Origin: Halanaerobium salsuginis
GTDB lineage: Bacteria > Bacillota > Halanaerobiia > Halanaerobiales > Halanaerobiaceae
NCBI RefSeq assembly: GCF_900114545.1
Contig: NZ_FOTI01000003.1
Coordinates: 85,535 to 149,534, forward strand
Length of the DNA: 64,000 nt
Reading direction: 5' to 3'
Below, piece after piece: positions 9,351 through 17,330 of this stretch; the stretch's first letter is position 1; each line of letters begins with the position of its first letter. The notes under the pieces were generated by a model. The model ran no database searches. It worked only from the letters and a program-made list of their open reading frames with translations, and was not told the origin of the DNA. Both the position numbers and the translations under genes were made by a program.

Positions 9351-11174
9351 GTGGAAAGTAAATTTACTTATTTGGATAAATTAAATAATCTTGTTGCTAA
9401 AGATATTATGGATATTCAAATGCTTATTATAAATAAAAATACAAATTTATCTGATGCGGTATTTTTAATGTTAAAAAATGATGTACAAGATGCCATTGTT
9501 GCAAATGATAACCAGATTTTTGGCTTAATTACTATCCATGATATTGCCAAGATTTTTAATATGGCAGAGCGAGAAAAGTTGCTACAGAAAAAGGTAAGCT
9601 GCTTTATGCAAAAAGATGTCGTTACAGTGCAATCTACAACTAAGGCGATTGATGCTAAAAATATAATGAAAGCAAGAAAAATTGGTCGATTACCTGTTTT
9701 AGAAGATGATAATTTAATAGGTATAATTAGAATTAAGGATATTATTAATAAATTATATGATGTGATTTCGGCTATGAATGATAATTTTGTTAATATTTTA
9801 AACTCAATTCATGAAGCTATTTGTATAGTTGACAAAGATTCTAATGTAGTGATGTGGGATCAGCAGGCAGAAAAGCTCTATGGAATTAAGTCAGCAGATA
9901 TTATAAATCAGAGTTTGAAAGACTTTTTCCCCACCGCTCTTATCCATCAGGTTATGAAAAAAAGAGAACCTATAGAAAATGTCTGTCATAGTCCTAAAGA
10001 GGGAACTTATGCAATAATTAGTGCAATGCCACTTTTTATTGACGATGAATTTGTAGGAGCTGTTTCTACAGATAGAAATATAACTGAAATAACTAATTTG
10101 ACTTCTGAGTTAGAAGAAACTAAAGATAAACTTCATTATTTAGAACAGGAAGTAAAAAAAATAAGTGATGCTAATTATTCTTTTAATAAGATTTTAGGTA
10201 ATAGCAATATTATGAAAGAAAAAATAGCAAGAGCCCAAAAAGTTGCTGTAACTAATGTAAATATCTTAATTACTGGACAGAGTGGAACTGGAAAAGAGCT
10301 TTTTGCTAGGGCTATCCACCAGGCTAGTAAAAGAGAGGGTCCATTGGTCGCTGTTAATTGCAGTGCAATTCCAGAGAATCTTTTTGAAAGTGAAATGTTT
10401 GGTTATGTTAGTGGTGCATTCACTGGTGCTTCTAAAAAGGGAAAAGCAGGTTACTTTGAGTTAGCCAACCATGGGACACTATTTTTAGATGAAATTGGTG
10501 ATATGCCAATGTTTATGCAATCTAAATTACTACGTGTGTTACAGGAAAATAAAATAAAAAGAGTTGGTGCAGAAAAAGATATTGAAGTTGATGTCAGAAT
10601 AATTTCTGCTACTAATCGTGCATTAGAAACAATGATTGAAAATGAAAAATTTAGAGAAGACCTTTTTTATCGAATCAATGTAATTAAAATTGAATTACCC
10701 GGACTAAGAGAGCGTAAAGAAGATATTCCAATCTTAGTGAGACATTTCATTCATCAATTTTGTCAACAAAATCAATTGAAAATACCTAAATTAGAACCAG
10801 AAGTCTTAACTTTATTAATGGGCTATAAATGGAAAGGCAATATTAGAGAGCTCCAGAATACTGTTGAAAACTTAGTCGTATTTTCTCAAGAAGGAGAAAT
10901 TAGAGCTGATAGTTTGCCACAAAAGATAATTGAAAATCAACTTAATGATAAGATTATGGAGCTAGAATTTCTAAAAGATAGGAAATCAATAAATTATCAG
11001 GATGAACTTGATCTTGACTTAAATGAGATAATATCTGAAATAGAAATTAAAACTATTAAAAAAGCCCTTGCTATAACTAAGGGCAATAAAAAGCAGGCTG
11101 CTCGTTTGCTAAAAATACCGCGTAGTACACTTTATTATAAAATTAAATACTATGATTTAACTGAATTAATGTAA
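9351..11174 (+). CDS. prdR: PrdR, sigma-54 dependent activator of proline reductase
   Basis: 607 residues, GTG start with TTGGAGG Shine-Dalgarno. Domain order: a CBS pair (about 15-140), a PAS domain (145-250), a short coiled coil (250-272), an AAA+ sigma-54 interaction domain (about 280-510) with Walker A GQSGTGKE (309-316) and the sigma-54 contact loop GAFTGA (355-360), and a C-terminal Fis-type helix-turn-helix ending in RSTLYYKIKYY. CBS-PAS-AAA-Fis is the arrangement of PrdR, which activates prd genes in Clostridia in response to proline. A good -24/-12 promoter stands ahead of prdC, the presumed target. The gene itself has no sigma-54 site that I can see. Confidence 0.88.
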   Translation: MESKFTYLDKLNNLVAKDIMDIQMLIINKNTNLSDAVFLMLKNDVQDAIVANDNQIFGLITIHDIAKIFNMAEREKLLQKKVSCFMQKDVVTVQSTTKAIDAKNIMKARKIGRLPVLEDDNLIGIIRIKDIINKLYDVISAMNDNFVNILNSIHEAICIVDKDSNVVMWDQQAEKLYGIKSADIINQSLKDFFPTALIHQVMKKREPIENVCHSPKEGTYAIISAMPLFIDDEFVGAVSTDRNITEITNLTSELEETKDKLHYLEQEVKKISDANYSFNKILGNSNIMKEKIARAQKVAVTNVNILITGQSGTGKELFARAIHQASKREGPLVAVNCSAIPENLFESEMFGYVSGAFTGASKKGKAGYFELANHGTLFLDEIGDMPMFMQSKLLRVLQENKIKRVGAEKDIEVDVRIISATNRALETMIENEKFREDLFYRINVIKIELPGLRERKEDIPILVRHFIHQFCQQNQLKIPKLEPEVLTLLMGYKWKGNIRELQNTVENLVVFSQEGEIRADSLPQKIIENQLNDKIMELEFLKDRKSINYQDELDLDLNEIISEIEIKTIKKALAITKGNKKQAARLLKIPRSTLYYKIKYYDLTELM

Positions 11175-11288
11175 ATTAATTTTAGTTTTTTTAAGAAAAG
11201 ATAAATAATTCACATAAAATTTATTTGACATTTTAATAAGACAAGTTTATAATAAAAATAAGAAAAAATTATATAAAATCTTTCAAAT

Positions 11289-11343
11289 AACCTTATGTTG
11301 GTGAATTGACATGTGTCAGTTTTCTGACAATGAGGTTTTTTTA
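11289..11343 (+). terminator. First terminator-like hairpin after prdR
   Basis: AACCTTAT (11289-11296) pairs with ATGAGGTT (11330-11337, one G-T pair) followed by a run of seven T. Nested inside are the palindromes TGACATGTGTCA (11307-11318) and TGTCAGTTTTCTGACA (11314-11329). Confidence 0.55.
11315..11328 (+). promoter_or_regulatory. Candidate PrdR upstream activator site 1
   Basis: GTCAG-N4-CTGAC palindrome, centred at 11321.5, about 268 bases upstream of the -24 element of prdC. It shares its exact half-sites with the second copy at 11416-11429. Assignment to PrdR is inference from position: sigma-54 activators bind paired dyads upstream of the promoter they control. Confidence 0.45.
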
Positions 11344-11409
11344 TTTTCTAAATGCTTCAAAACAACGTTGAACTTGATTTCCAATTTTTAAATTATAAAA
11401 ATATATTTT

Positions 11410-11439
11410 AAAACCGTCAGCTTACTGACGGTTTTTTTT
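11410..11439 (+). terminator. Second terminator after prdR
   Basis: Perfect 11-bp stem AAAACCGTCAG / CTGACGGTTTT with a CTTA loop, continuing into an eight-T run (11432-11439). It is a textbook rho-independent terminator that isolates prdR from the prdC operon. Confidence 0.85.
11416..11429 (+). promoter_or_regulatory. Candidate PrdR upstream activator site 2
   Basis: Second GTCAG-N4-CTGAC palindrome, centred at 11422.5, 101 bases from the first and about 167 bases upstream of the -24 element. It coincides with the stem of the terminator, so the repeat could simply reflect terminator structure; the identical half-sites in two different hairpins argue for a binding site as well. Confidence 0.45.
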
Positions 11440-11587
11440 ATTTGTTAACAAATTAGTTAAGTTCAGAGCTAGTTTAAAGCTATTTTAAAATAATTTTAAA
11501 ACAAAAAAGCAAATTTTTACTATATAATTAGCCTAAAAACAAAAAAAAAGAGAGATCAAATACTTTTTTTAAGTAAATTTGAATTTG
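11440..11587 (+). other. AT-rich spacer upstream of the prdC promoter
   Basis: Part of the 485-base gap between prdR and prdC. Very AT-rich with A and T tracts and no open reading frame or clear dyad. Such a stretch between activator sites and a -24/-12 promoter is suited to DNA bending or looping (inference). Confidence 0.4.
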
Positions 11588-11603
11588 TGGTATGAAAATT
11601 GCA
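11588..11603 (+). promoter_or_regulatory. Sigma-54 (-24/-12) promoter of the prd operon
   Basis: TGGTATG-AAAA-TTGCA: the GG at 11589-11590 and GC at 11601-11602 are at the invariant sigma-54 spacing (consensus TGGCACG-N4-TTGCA). Transcription would start near 11614, giving a leader of about 45 bases to the prdC start. It lies downstream of prdR, which carries the GAFTGA loop needed to drive it. Confidence 0.85.
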
Positions 11604-11659
11604 TATTAAACATAGTGAGTAATAACACAAGTGTAAATTTTCAAGGAGGTGAATGAAAA

Positions 11660-12943
11660 GTGAGTGTAGTAATTTTATTAAAACAGCATATTGGATCAAC
11701 ATGTAAAGCAGTTGTTGAAAAAGGTGAAGAAGTTAAACGGGGACAATTAATTGGAAAACCTGTTGGTCTGGGTGCTAATATTCATGCAAGTGTTTCTGGT
11801 AAGATTACTGAAGTTACTGATTCATTTATTAAAATATCAGAGTCTGGAGAACAGACTACAGATTATATTAAGATAAAAAAATCAGATAATAAGTTAGCAA
11901 TGATTGAAGAAGCTGGGATTGTTGGTGCTGGTGGTGCTGGTTTTCCTACTCATGTGAAATTGAATATAGATTTGACTGGAGGCTGTGTAATTGCAAATGC
12001 AGTAGAATGTGAGCCTGTATTAGCCCATAATATTGAGTTAATAGAAAAATCACCAGAATTAGTCATTAAAGGACTAAAATATATTAAAGAAATTACAAAT
12101 GCTGATCATTGTTATATAGCAATTAAAACTAAATATAAAAAGGCTGTAAAAGAGCTCAAAAAAGCATTATATTTAGAAAATGATATAAAATTAAAAATTT
12201 TACCTGATATGTATCCTGCTGGTGATGAAAGAGTTATTGTTAGAGAAATATTGGGAATTGAGTTGGAGCCAGGTCAATTGCCGAGTGCAGCTAAAGCTGT
12301 AATTCAAAATGTTGAAACTCTTAAAAATATAGTTAGAGCAATTGAAGAAAGAAAACCAGTAATAACAAAAGATTTTACTGTGGCAGGGAGAGTTAAAAAT
12401 GCTAAAACAGGTCAGGTTTTTTTGGATGTTCCAATTGGAGAACCTGTGAGTAAATATATTGATCTATGTGGTGGATATCTTGAACCACATGGAGAAATAG
12501 TACTCGGTGGTCCATTTACTGGTCGACCAGGCAATGAGGATTCAGTAGTTAATAAAACAACTGGTGGTATTTTAGTTGCCATGCCTTTTCCAGAAGAAAA
12601 ACGCAAAATTGGTCTACTAGCATGCGAATGTGGTGGTCAAGAAGCCCGATTAAGAGAAATAGCCACTCAAATGGGAGCGGAAATAGTTGCAGTAGATAGA
12701 TGTAAGCGAATGGTTGAAGTAAATGGTCGATATAGATGTGATAAACCAGGTGTTTGTCCTGGCCAGGCAGAGAAAGTACTGAAGTTAAAAAATAAAGGAA
12801 TGCAGGTCTTATTAACAGGTACTTGTGGTGACTGAACTAATACAGTCATGAATGTAGCTCCTCGGGTAGGAGTTCCCACGTATCATAGCACAGATCATGT
12901 TCTTAGGGCAATAGGCCATAAATTAATTAGAAAAACAGACTAG
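11660..12943 (+). CDS. prdC: PrdC, selenocysteine-containing proline reductase electron transfer protein
   Basis: 427 residues if the in-frame UGA at 12833-12835 is read as selenocysteine (residue 392). The GTG start follows AAGGAGGTG. The N-terminal region (KGEEVKRGQLIGKP ... ASVSGKI) is a barrel-sandwich fold and residues about 75-330 are RnfC-like (EAGIVGAGGAGFPTH, ANAVECEP). The C-terminal domain is Cys-rich and ends GTCGDU-TNTVMNVAPRVGVP, so it holds a CxxU redox motif (Cys389, Sec392). Reading through gives 35 more conserved-looking residues to TAG. A hairpin follows the UGA. The role is to pass electrons to proline reductase, probably linked to the Rnf/NADH pool (family knowledge and inference). 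First gene of the sigma-54 operon. Confidence 0.9.
12856..12874 (+). other. Candidate SECIS element of prdC
   Basis: Stem AGCTCCT / AGGAGTT (one G-T pair) with loop CGGGT, the loop starting 28 bases after the UGA. A bacterial SECIS is a short hairpin just 3' of the UGA with a guanine in its apical loop, recognised by SelB; this fits. Confidence 0.7.
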
Positions 12944-12966
12944 AGAAAGAATAAGGAGGGATTTAA

Positions 12967-14913
12967 ATGTCGATTACTAACGAAACAGCACAGGAACATA
13001 TAAATGATTTAGCAGTTTTATGTTGTCGAACAGAGGAAGGAACTATTTTAGCTCCAAGTAATCTAGAAGATCCAAATATTTTGCCTGATTTAGAAGATTC
13101 AGGTTTATTAGAAATTCCATCAGATAATTTAAAGATAGGAGAAGTTTTAGGGGCTAAGTTGTTAAAAACAGTAGATTCATTGACTCCTTTAACACCAGAC
13201 TTATTGGAAGGTATTAAAGAGTTAACAGCTGAAAGTGAAAGCGAAGAAGATCAAGACAATAAGAATCAACAGAAAAAGATATCTGAGCAGAGTAGTTCGG
13301 CTGATAATTTAGTTGAAGATCAAATTAAGTCAAAACAAACTACTAGTAATTTTAGTAATGGTATTGTTAAAATTCATATTGGTGAAGGTAAAGATATAAA
13401 TCTCGAAATTCCTATTGGTCTATCAGGAGTTAATGCAGGAGAAAATACAATTGTTAACTCTAACGATGGAGCAGAACATAGTTTGCAATCAGAAAAAGTT
13501 GAAAGTCCTGCAGAAGAATCATTAACAAAGGAAATTAATGAGGATAAAAAAATTAGATCTTTAACTAAAAAACATTTCCAGATTGATGAAGTAGAAATTG
13601 GGGATGAAACTAAGATAGAAGGAACTACTCTCTATTTAAGGGAAAACATTTGTCAAGATGCAGTAGGAGCAGATGATTTAGTTTGTTCAATCAAGTTTGA
13701 TATCATAACTCCTGCTGATTATGATAAATACAGTGAAACTATAATGGATGTTCAACCTATAGCTACCAAAGAAGAAGATTGCAACCTTGGAGAAGGTGTA
13801 ACTCGTGTTTTAGATGGGGTAGTAATTGTAGTTACCGGAACTGATGAAACAGGAGTTCAAATTGGTGAATTTGGTTCTTCAGAAGGTATTCTAGAAAGAA
13901 ATATTATGTGGAACCGCCCTGGCGCACCGGATAAAGGTGAAATTTTTATTAAAACAGAAGTAATAATTAAAGAAAAAACTAATATGGAAAGACCTGGTCC
14001 TTTAGCAGCTCATAAAGCTAGTGACTTTATCACTCAAGAAATCCGAAACGCTTTAAAAGAAGTTGATGATAGTTTAGTTACTAAAGAAGAAGAACTTACT
14101 CAATATAGAAGACCAGCCAAGAAAAAGGTTGTAATTATCAAAGAAATTATGGGACAGGGTGCAATGCATGATAATATAATTTTACCCATAGAACCAGTTG
14201 GTATATTAGGTGGGGAACCTAATGTTGATTTGGGTAATGTACCACTTGTTTTATCTCCACTTGAGGTCTTAGATGGTGGCATCCATGCTTTGACTTGTAT
14301 TGGACCTGCCTCTAAAGAAACTTCTCGTCATTATTGGAGAGAACCTTTAGTAAAAGAAATTATGGCTGATGATGAGCTTGATCTAGCAGGGATAGTTTTT
14401 GTTGGATCTCCACAGGCAAATTCGGAAAAATTTTATGTTTCAAAAAGACTTGGTATGTTAGTTGAAACAATGGATGTTGATGGTGCATTTATTACTACAG
14501 AAGGATTTGGGAATAATCATATTGACTTTGCTAGTCACCATGAGCAAGTTGGTATGCGAGGAGTACCTGTGGTAGGAATGTCTTTCTGTGCTGAGCAGGG
14601 TGCTTTAGTAGTTGGAAATAAATATATGAAATATATGATTGATAATAATAAGTCAGAGCAAGGAATTGAAAATGAGATACTTTCTAATAATACTCTTTGC
14701 CCAGAAGATGCTGTGAGAGCAGCGGCAATGCTAAAGGCTGCTATGTTTGGTGCAGATGTTAAAGAGGCAGAAAGACATTTTAATCACCATGTAAAAGATA
14801 AAAATATTGACTTGATTGAAGAAGAAACTACTCGGGAAGTTGAGCTTGTACCAAATGAGCAAATCTTACCTAAAAGTAAAAAACGTCAAGAAATTTATGA
14901 TACTGATGAATAA
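12967..14913 (+). CDS. prdA: PrdA, D-proline reductase proprotein (pyruvoyl subunit)
   Basis: 648 residues, ATG start with AAGGAGG. PrdA is made as a proprotein that self-cleaves at a Thr-Cys bond, the Cys becoming a pyruvoyl group that binds D-proline. Here the site is in GGIHALTCIGPASKET, giving cleavage between Thr443 and Cys444 and chains of about 443 and 205 residues, which match the known 45 and 23 kDa subunits. Residues about 85-215 are acidic, Glu/Ser/Asn-rich and low-complexity, unlike the conserved rest. With PrdB it reduces D-proline to 5-aminovalerate. The stop overlaps the next gene by eight bases. Confidence 0.93.
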   Translation: MSITNETAQEHINDLAVLCCRTEEGTILAPSNLEDPNILPDLEDSGLLEIPSDNLKIGEVLGAKLLKTVDSLTPLTPDLLEGIKELTAESESEEDQDNKNQQKKISEQSSSADNLVEDQIKSKQTTSNFSNGIVKIHIGEGKDINLEIPIGLSGVNAGENTIVNSNDGAEHSLQSEKVESPAEESLTKEINEDKKIRSLTKKHFQIDEVEIGDETKIEGTTLYLRENICQDAVGADDLVCSIKFDIITPADYDKYSETIMDVQPIATKEEDCNLGEGVTRVLDGVVIVVTGTDETGVQIGEFGSSEGILERNIMWNRPGAPDKGEIFIKTEVIIKEKTNMERPGPLAAHKASDFITQEIRNALKEVDDSLVTKEEELTQYRRPAKKKVVIIKEIMGQGAMHDNIILPIEPVGILGGEPNVDLGNVPLVLSPLEVLDGGIHALTCIGPASKETSRHYWREPLVKEIMADDELDLAGIVFVGSPQANSEKFYVSKRLGMLVETMDVDGAFITTEGFGNNHIDFASHHEQVGMRGVPVVGMSFCAEQGALVVGNKYMKYMIDNNKSEQGIENEILSNNTLCPEDAVRAAAMLKAAMFGADVKEAERHFNHHVKDKNIDLIEEETTREVELVPNEQILPKSKKRQEIYDTDE

Positions 14914-15181
14914 AAGAGACATTGACGCTAAAATGAAATATGGTGACAGCATTATCAAAATGGAAGGCATTATTGTTGAAGTTGAAGATGGTGCTGTTGC
15001 AGTAGATTTCAAGGGACGACTAGGTTATTTAAAGGTTCCCAAGAGAATGATAATTTGTGATTATCCTCTTAAAGTGGGTCAGGAAGTTGGTCTTAAGATG
15101 AGTTTTCTTGAAGTTTTAAGTCCTGAAGTTAATGAAAAATATATTAGCAATCTTGCTAAAAAGGAAATAAAGGGAGGCTGA
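14906..15181 (+). CDS. Small conserved protein between prdA and prdB (CBO2463/CBO2479-like)
   Basis: 91 residues from ATG 14906, which overlaps the prdA stop (ATGAATAA) and so would be translationally coupled; a later ATG at 14933 is an alternative. An in-frame start at 14816 lies deep inside prdA and is rejected. The body (GDSIIKMEGIIVEVEDGAVAVDFKGRLGYLKVPKRM) looks like a small beta-barrel. A protein of this kind lies between prdA and prdB in other proline reductase operons; its function is not known. Position between the two catalytic genes suggests a maturation or assembly role (inference). Confidence 0.75.
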   Translation: MNKRDIDAKMKYGDSIIKMEGIIVEVEDGAVAVDFKGRLGYLKVPKRMIICDYPLKVGQEVGLKMSFLEVLSPEVNEKYISNLAKKEIKGG

Positions 15182-15187
15182 ATAAAG

Positions 15188-15916
15188 ATGACTAAAATGA
15201 CAGTTGTTAATGGATTACAATCTGAAATATATGTACCAATTACACCAAAGCCTGTCTGGGCCCAGGTAGAAAAAGAATTAAAAGAAATGCGAGTAGCATT
15301 AGCTACTGCAGCAGGAGTTCATTTGAAAACAGATAAGAGATTTAATCTAGCAGGTGATTTTACTTTTCGCAAGATACCTGGAGATACTCCAACTAATGAA
15401 TTGATGGTATCGCACGGTGGTTATGATCAGGCTGATGTTAATAAAGATATCAATTGTATGTTTCCAATTGATAGGTTGAGAGAATTAGCGGAAAGTGGCT
15501 TTATCAAAGAAGTTGCACCAACTCATATAGGATTTATGGGTGGTGGAGGTGACCAGAAAAAATTTAATGAATATACTGGTCCAGAAGTCGCAAAAATTTT
15601 GAAAGAAGAACAAGTTGATGCTGTATTATTAACAGCTGGCTGAGGTACCTGTCACCGCTCTGCCGTGATTGTGCAGAGAGCGATTGAAAGTGCTGGTATT
15701 CCGACTATTATAATTGCCGCTTTACCTCCTGTTGTAAGACAGAGTGGTTCACCAAGAGCAGTTGCTCCAATTGTTCCAATGGGTGCAAACGCTGGTGAAC
15801 CTAATAATATAGAAATGCAGACTGGGATTATTAAGGATACTTTGGAACAGCTTATCCAAATTCCAAGTGCTGGTAAAATAGTTAGTTTAAATTATGAATA
15901 TAATGCAGAAGTTTAA
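15188..15916 (+). CDS. prdB: PrdB, selenocysteine-containing D-proline reductase subunit
   Basis: 242 residues with selenocysteine at residue 152 (UGA 15641-15643). The ATG follows GGGAGG. The site reads TAGUGTCHRSAVIVQRA: a UxxC motif (Sec152, Cys155) that is also seen in the glycine and betaine reductase B subunits. Translation then runs 90 more residues to TAA (APIVPMGANAGEP, ...NYEYNAEV). The selenol is thought to attack the alpha carbon of D-proline held by the PrdA pyruvoyl group. Without read-through the protein would lose its catalytic residue and C-terminal third. A hairpin SECIS candidate follows. Confidence 0.93.
15656..15682 (+). other. Candidate SECIS element of prdB
   Basis: CTCTGC / GCAGAG stem (CGCTCTGC with GCAGAG-AG-CG, two-base bulge) and a nine-base loop CGTGATTGT, the loop starting 21 bases after the UGA, within the range of bacterial SECIS hairpins. 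Confidence 0.65.
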
Positions 15917-15947
15917 GTTTTAAATTTAGGTGGATATAAACTCTGTT

Positions 15948-16010
15948 CTTTTCATTTTATTCTAATATATTCTAGCTTAATATTAAGTTTTAAAGTTTAG
16001 AACAGAGTTT
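15948..16010 (+). other. Long-loop hairpin between prdB and prdD
   Basis: Perfect 12-bp stem AAACTCTGTTCT / AGAACAGAGTTT with a 39-base AT-rich loop that itself holds TTAATATTAA. Only a short T run follows the stem, so it may be a partial terminator or an RNA-processing or stability structure separating prdCAB from prdDEF. Confidence 0.6.
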
Positions 16011-16030
16011 TACTGCTTAAGTTAATTGAG

Positions 16031-16801
16031 GTGGAAATTATTAAAAAATCAGAAAAAATAAGCAGTTTAATTATTAATTCTTTTCATATTAAAGATGTTG
16101 TTTTAGCAGATAAGTTTAAAATTGACAGAAATATTCTTAGTATTTCAACTAAAAATATTAGTAACTTAATTGCTGAAGAAAAGTTAGTAAGTAATATTGA
16201 TTTAAAAATAATTAAGCCTAATAACCATAATCTTCAAATTAATACAATTATGGATATTATACCGATTTCCACCAAAGTTTTAGGAGAAATTGGTGAAGGA
16301 ATAACTTATACTTTAACAGGCGTTTATTTTATGTTAACTGGAATTGATAAATCTGGAAGGCAAATATCTGATTTTGGTTCATCAGCTGGTTTGTTAAAAG
16401 ATAAAATTTATTTTGGTAGAGCTGGTACTCCATCTCAAAAAGATTTTATAATTTCTTTTAACGTTACTTTAGCAAGTGGATCAGCAATTAATCGTTCTGG
16501 CCCCATTGCAATTCATCGAGTTTGTGATCAATATATACAACTAATTCGTAATGTACTGAAAAATCTTTCTGCCAATAAAAGTGATGAAAAACACATATTT
16601 CATGATAAACGAACTCCTTCTAAAAAAAGGGTGGCAATTATCAAACAGGTCGCAGGTCAAGGAACAATGTATGATAATTTATTATTTCCAGACGAACCCT
16701 CAGGTTTTAAAGGTGGCAAGTCAATTATTGATCTCGGAAATATGCCAGTTATATTAACTCCAAATGAATACAGAGATGGAGCTTTACATGCGATGACGTA
16801 G
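16031..16801 (+). CDS. prdD: PrdD, PrdA N-terminal paralogue
   Basis: About 256 residues, ending GALHAMT-stop. It aligns along its length with the second half of the PrdA N-terminal chain (shared MDIIPISTKVLGEIGEGI, SDFGSSAGLL, NRSGPIAIH, KRVAIIKQVAGQGTMYDN, DLGNMPVILTPNE). It stops at the Thr that precedes the pyruvoyl-forming Cys in PrdA, so it lacks the catalytic residue. PrdD is a known accessory gene of prd operons. The start is uncertain: GTG 16031 overlaps the GAGGTG Shine-Dalgarno, so ATT at 16037 or 16040 may be used. Confidence 0.85.
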   Translation: MEIIKKSEKISSLIINSFHIKDVVLADKFKIDRNILSISTKNISNLIAEEKLVSNIDLKIIKPNNHNLQINTIMDIIPISTKVLGEIGEGITYTLTGVYFMLTGIDKSGRQISDFGSSAGLLKDKIYFGRAGTPSQKDFIISFNVTLASGSAINRSGPIAIHRVCDQYIQLIRNVLKNLSANKSDEKHIFHDKRTPSKKRVAIIKQVAGQGTMYDNLLFPDEPSGFKGGKSIIDLGNMPVILTPNEYRDGALHAMT

Positions 16802-16812
16802 AACTTTATTTC

Positions 16813-16820
16813 GGGGGGGG
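16813..16820 (+). promoter_or_regulatory. G8 tract serving as the prdE ribosome binding site
   Basis: Eight consecutive G lie six bases before the prdE ATG. Long G runs are rare in this AT-rich window and are prone to slippage; a change here would alter Shine-Dalgarno strength or spacing but not a reading frame. Confidence 0.5.
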
Positions 16821-16826
16821 ATTAAA

Positions 16827-17288
16827 ATGGGCATCGGCCCTTCAACTAAAGAAACAACTTTACATCATTTTAGAGATCCTTTATTAAATGTTGTAGATGC
16901 TGACCAAGATGTTGAAATAGTAGCTGTAATTATTGCTGGAACACCTCAAGATAACAAGAGTAAAGAATTCATAAGCAAAAGGACAGCAAATTGTCTAGAA
17001 GCTATGCGAGTTGATGGAGCAATTATTTCTAGTGACGGCTGGGGTAATAGTGATCTTGATTTTGTAAATACAATTGGTGAAGTAGGCAAAAAAAAGATTC
17101 CAATAGTGGGCTTAAATTTTATTGGTACTCAAGCTGAATTTGTAGTTACAAACCAATACATGGATACTATTGTTGATTTTAATAAGTCAGATGCAGGTAT
17201 AGAAACTGAAGTTGTTGGTGAAAATAATGTCATTGAGCTCGATGCCAGAAAAGCACTTGCATTTTTAAAATTAAAAATGAGAAAATAA
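16827..17288 (+). CDS. prdE: PrdE, PrdA C-terminal paralogue
   Basis: 153 residues beginning MGIGPSTKETTLHHFRDPL, which lines up with the PrdA sequence that starts at its pyruvoyl Cys (CIGPASKETSRHYWREPL). It continues with the PrdA-like GTPQDNKSKEFISKR and AMRVDGAIISSDGWGNSD. The Cys is replaced, so PrdD plus PrdE look like a naturally pre-cut, pyruvoyl-less version of PrdA. This split is known for prd operons. Role unknown; a structural or regulatory partner of the reductase is likely. The gene follows prdD after 25 bases. Confidence 0.87.
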   Translation: MGIGPSTKETTLHHFRDPLLNVVDADQDVEIVAVIIAGTPQDNKSKEFISKRTANCLEAMRVDGAIISSDGWGNSDLDFVNTIGEVGKKKIPIVGLNFIGTQAEFVVTNQYMDTIVDFNKSDAGIETEVVGENNVIELDARKALAFLKLKMRK

Positions 17289-17330
17289 AAATCTAACTAA
17301 AGTATTTTAAATTATATAGGGAGGTAAATT

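Noticed and set aside
12833..12835. TGA within prdC, read as an early stop or frameshift
   Set aside because: The frame continues as conserved-looking protein after UGA, a SECIS-like hairpin follows, and full selenocysteine machinery is encoded in the window.
15641..15643. prdB as two separate or broken genes
   Set aside because: UGA lies at the known selenocysteine position of PrdB and the rest continues in the same frame.
16801..16827. Frameshift splitting a prdA duplicate
   Set aside because: The split falls exactly at the cleavage position, each part has its own start, and prdD and prdE are known as separate genes.
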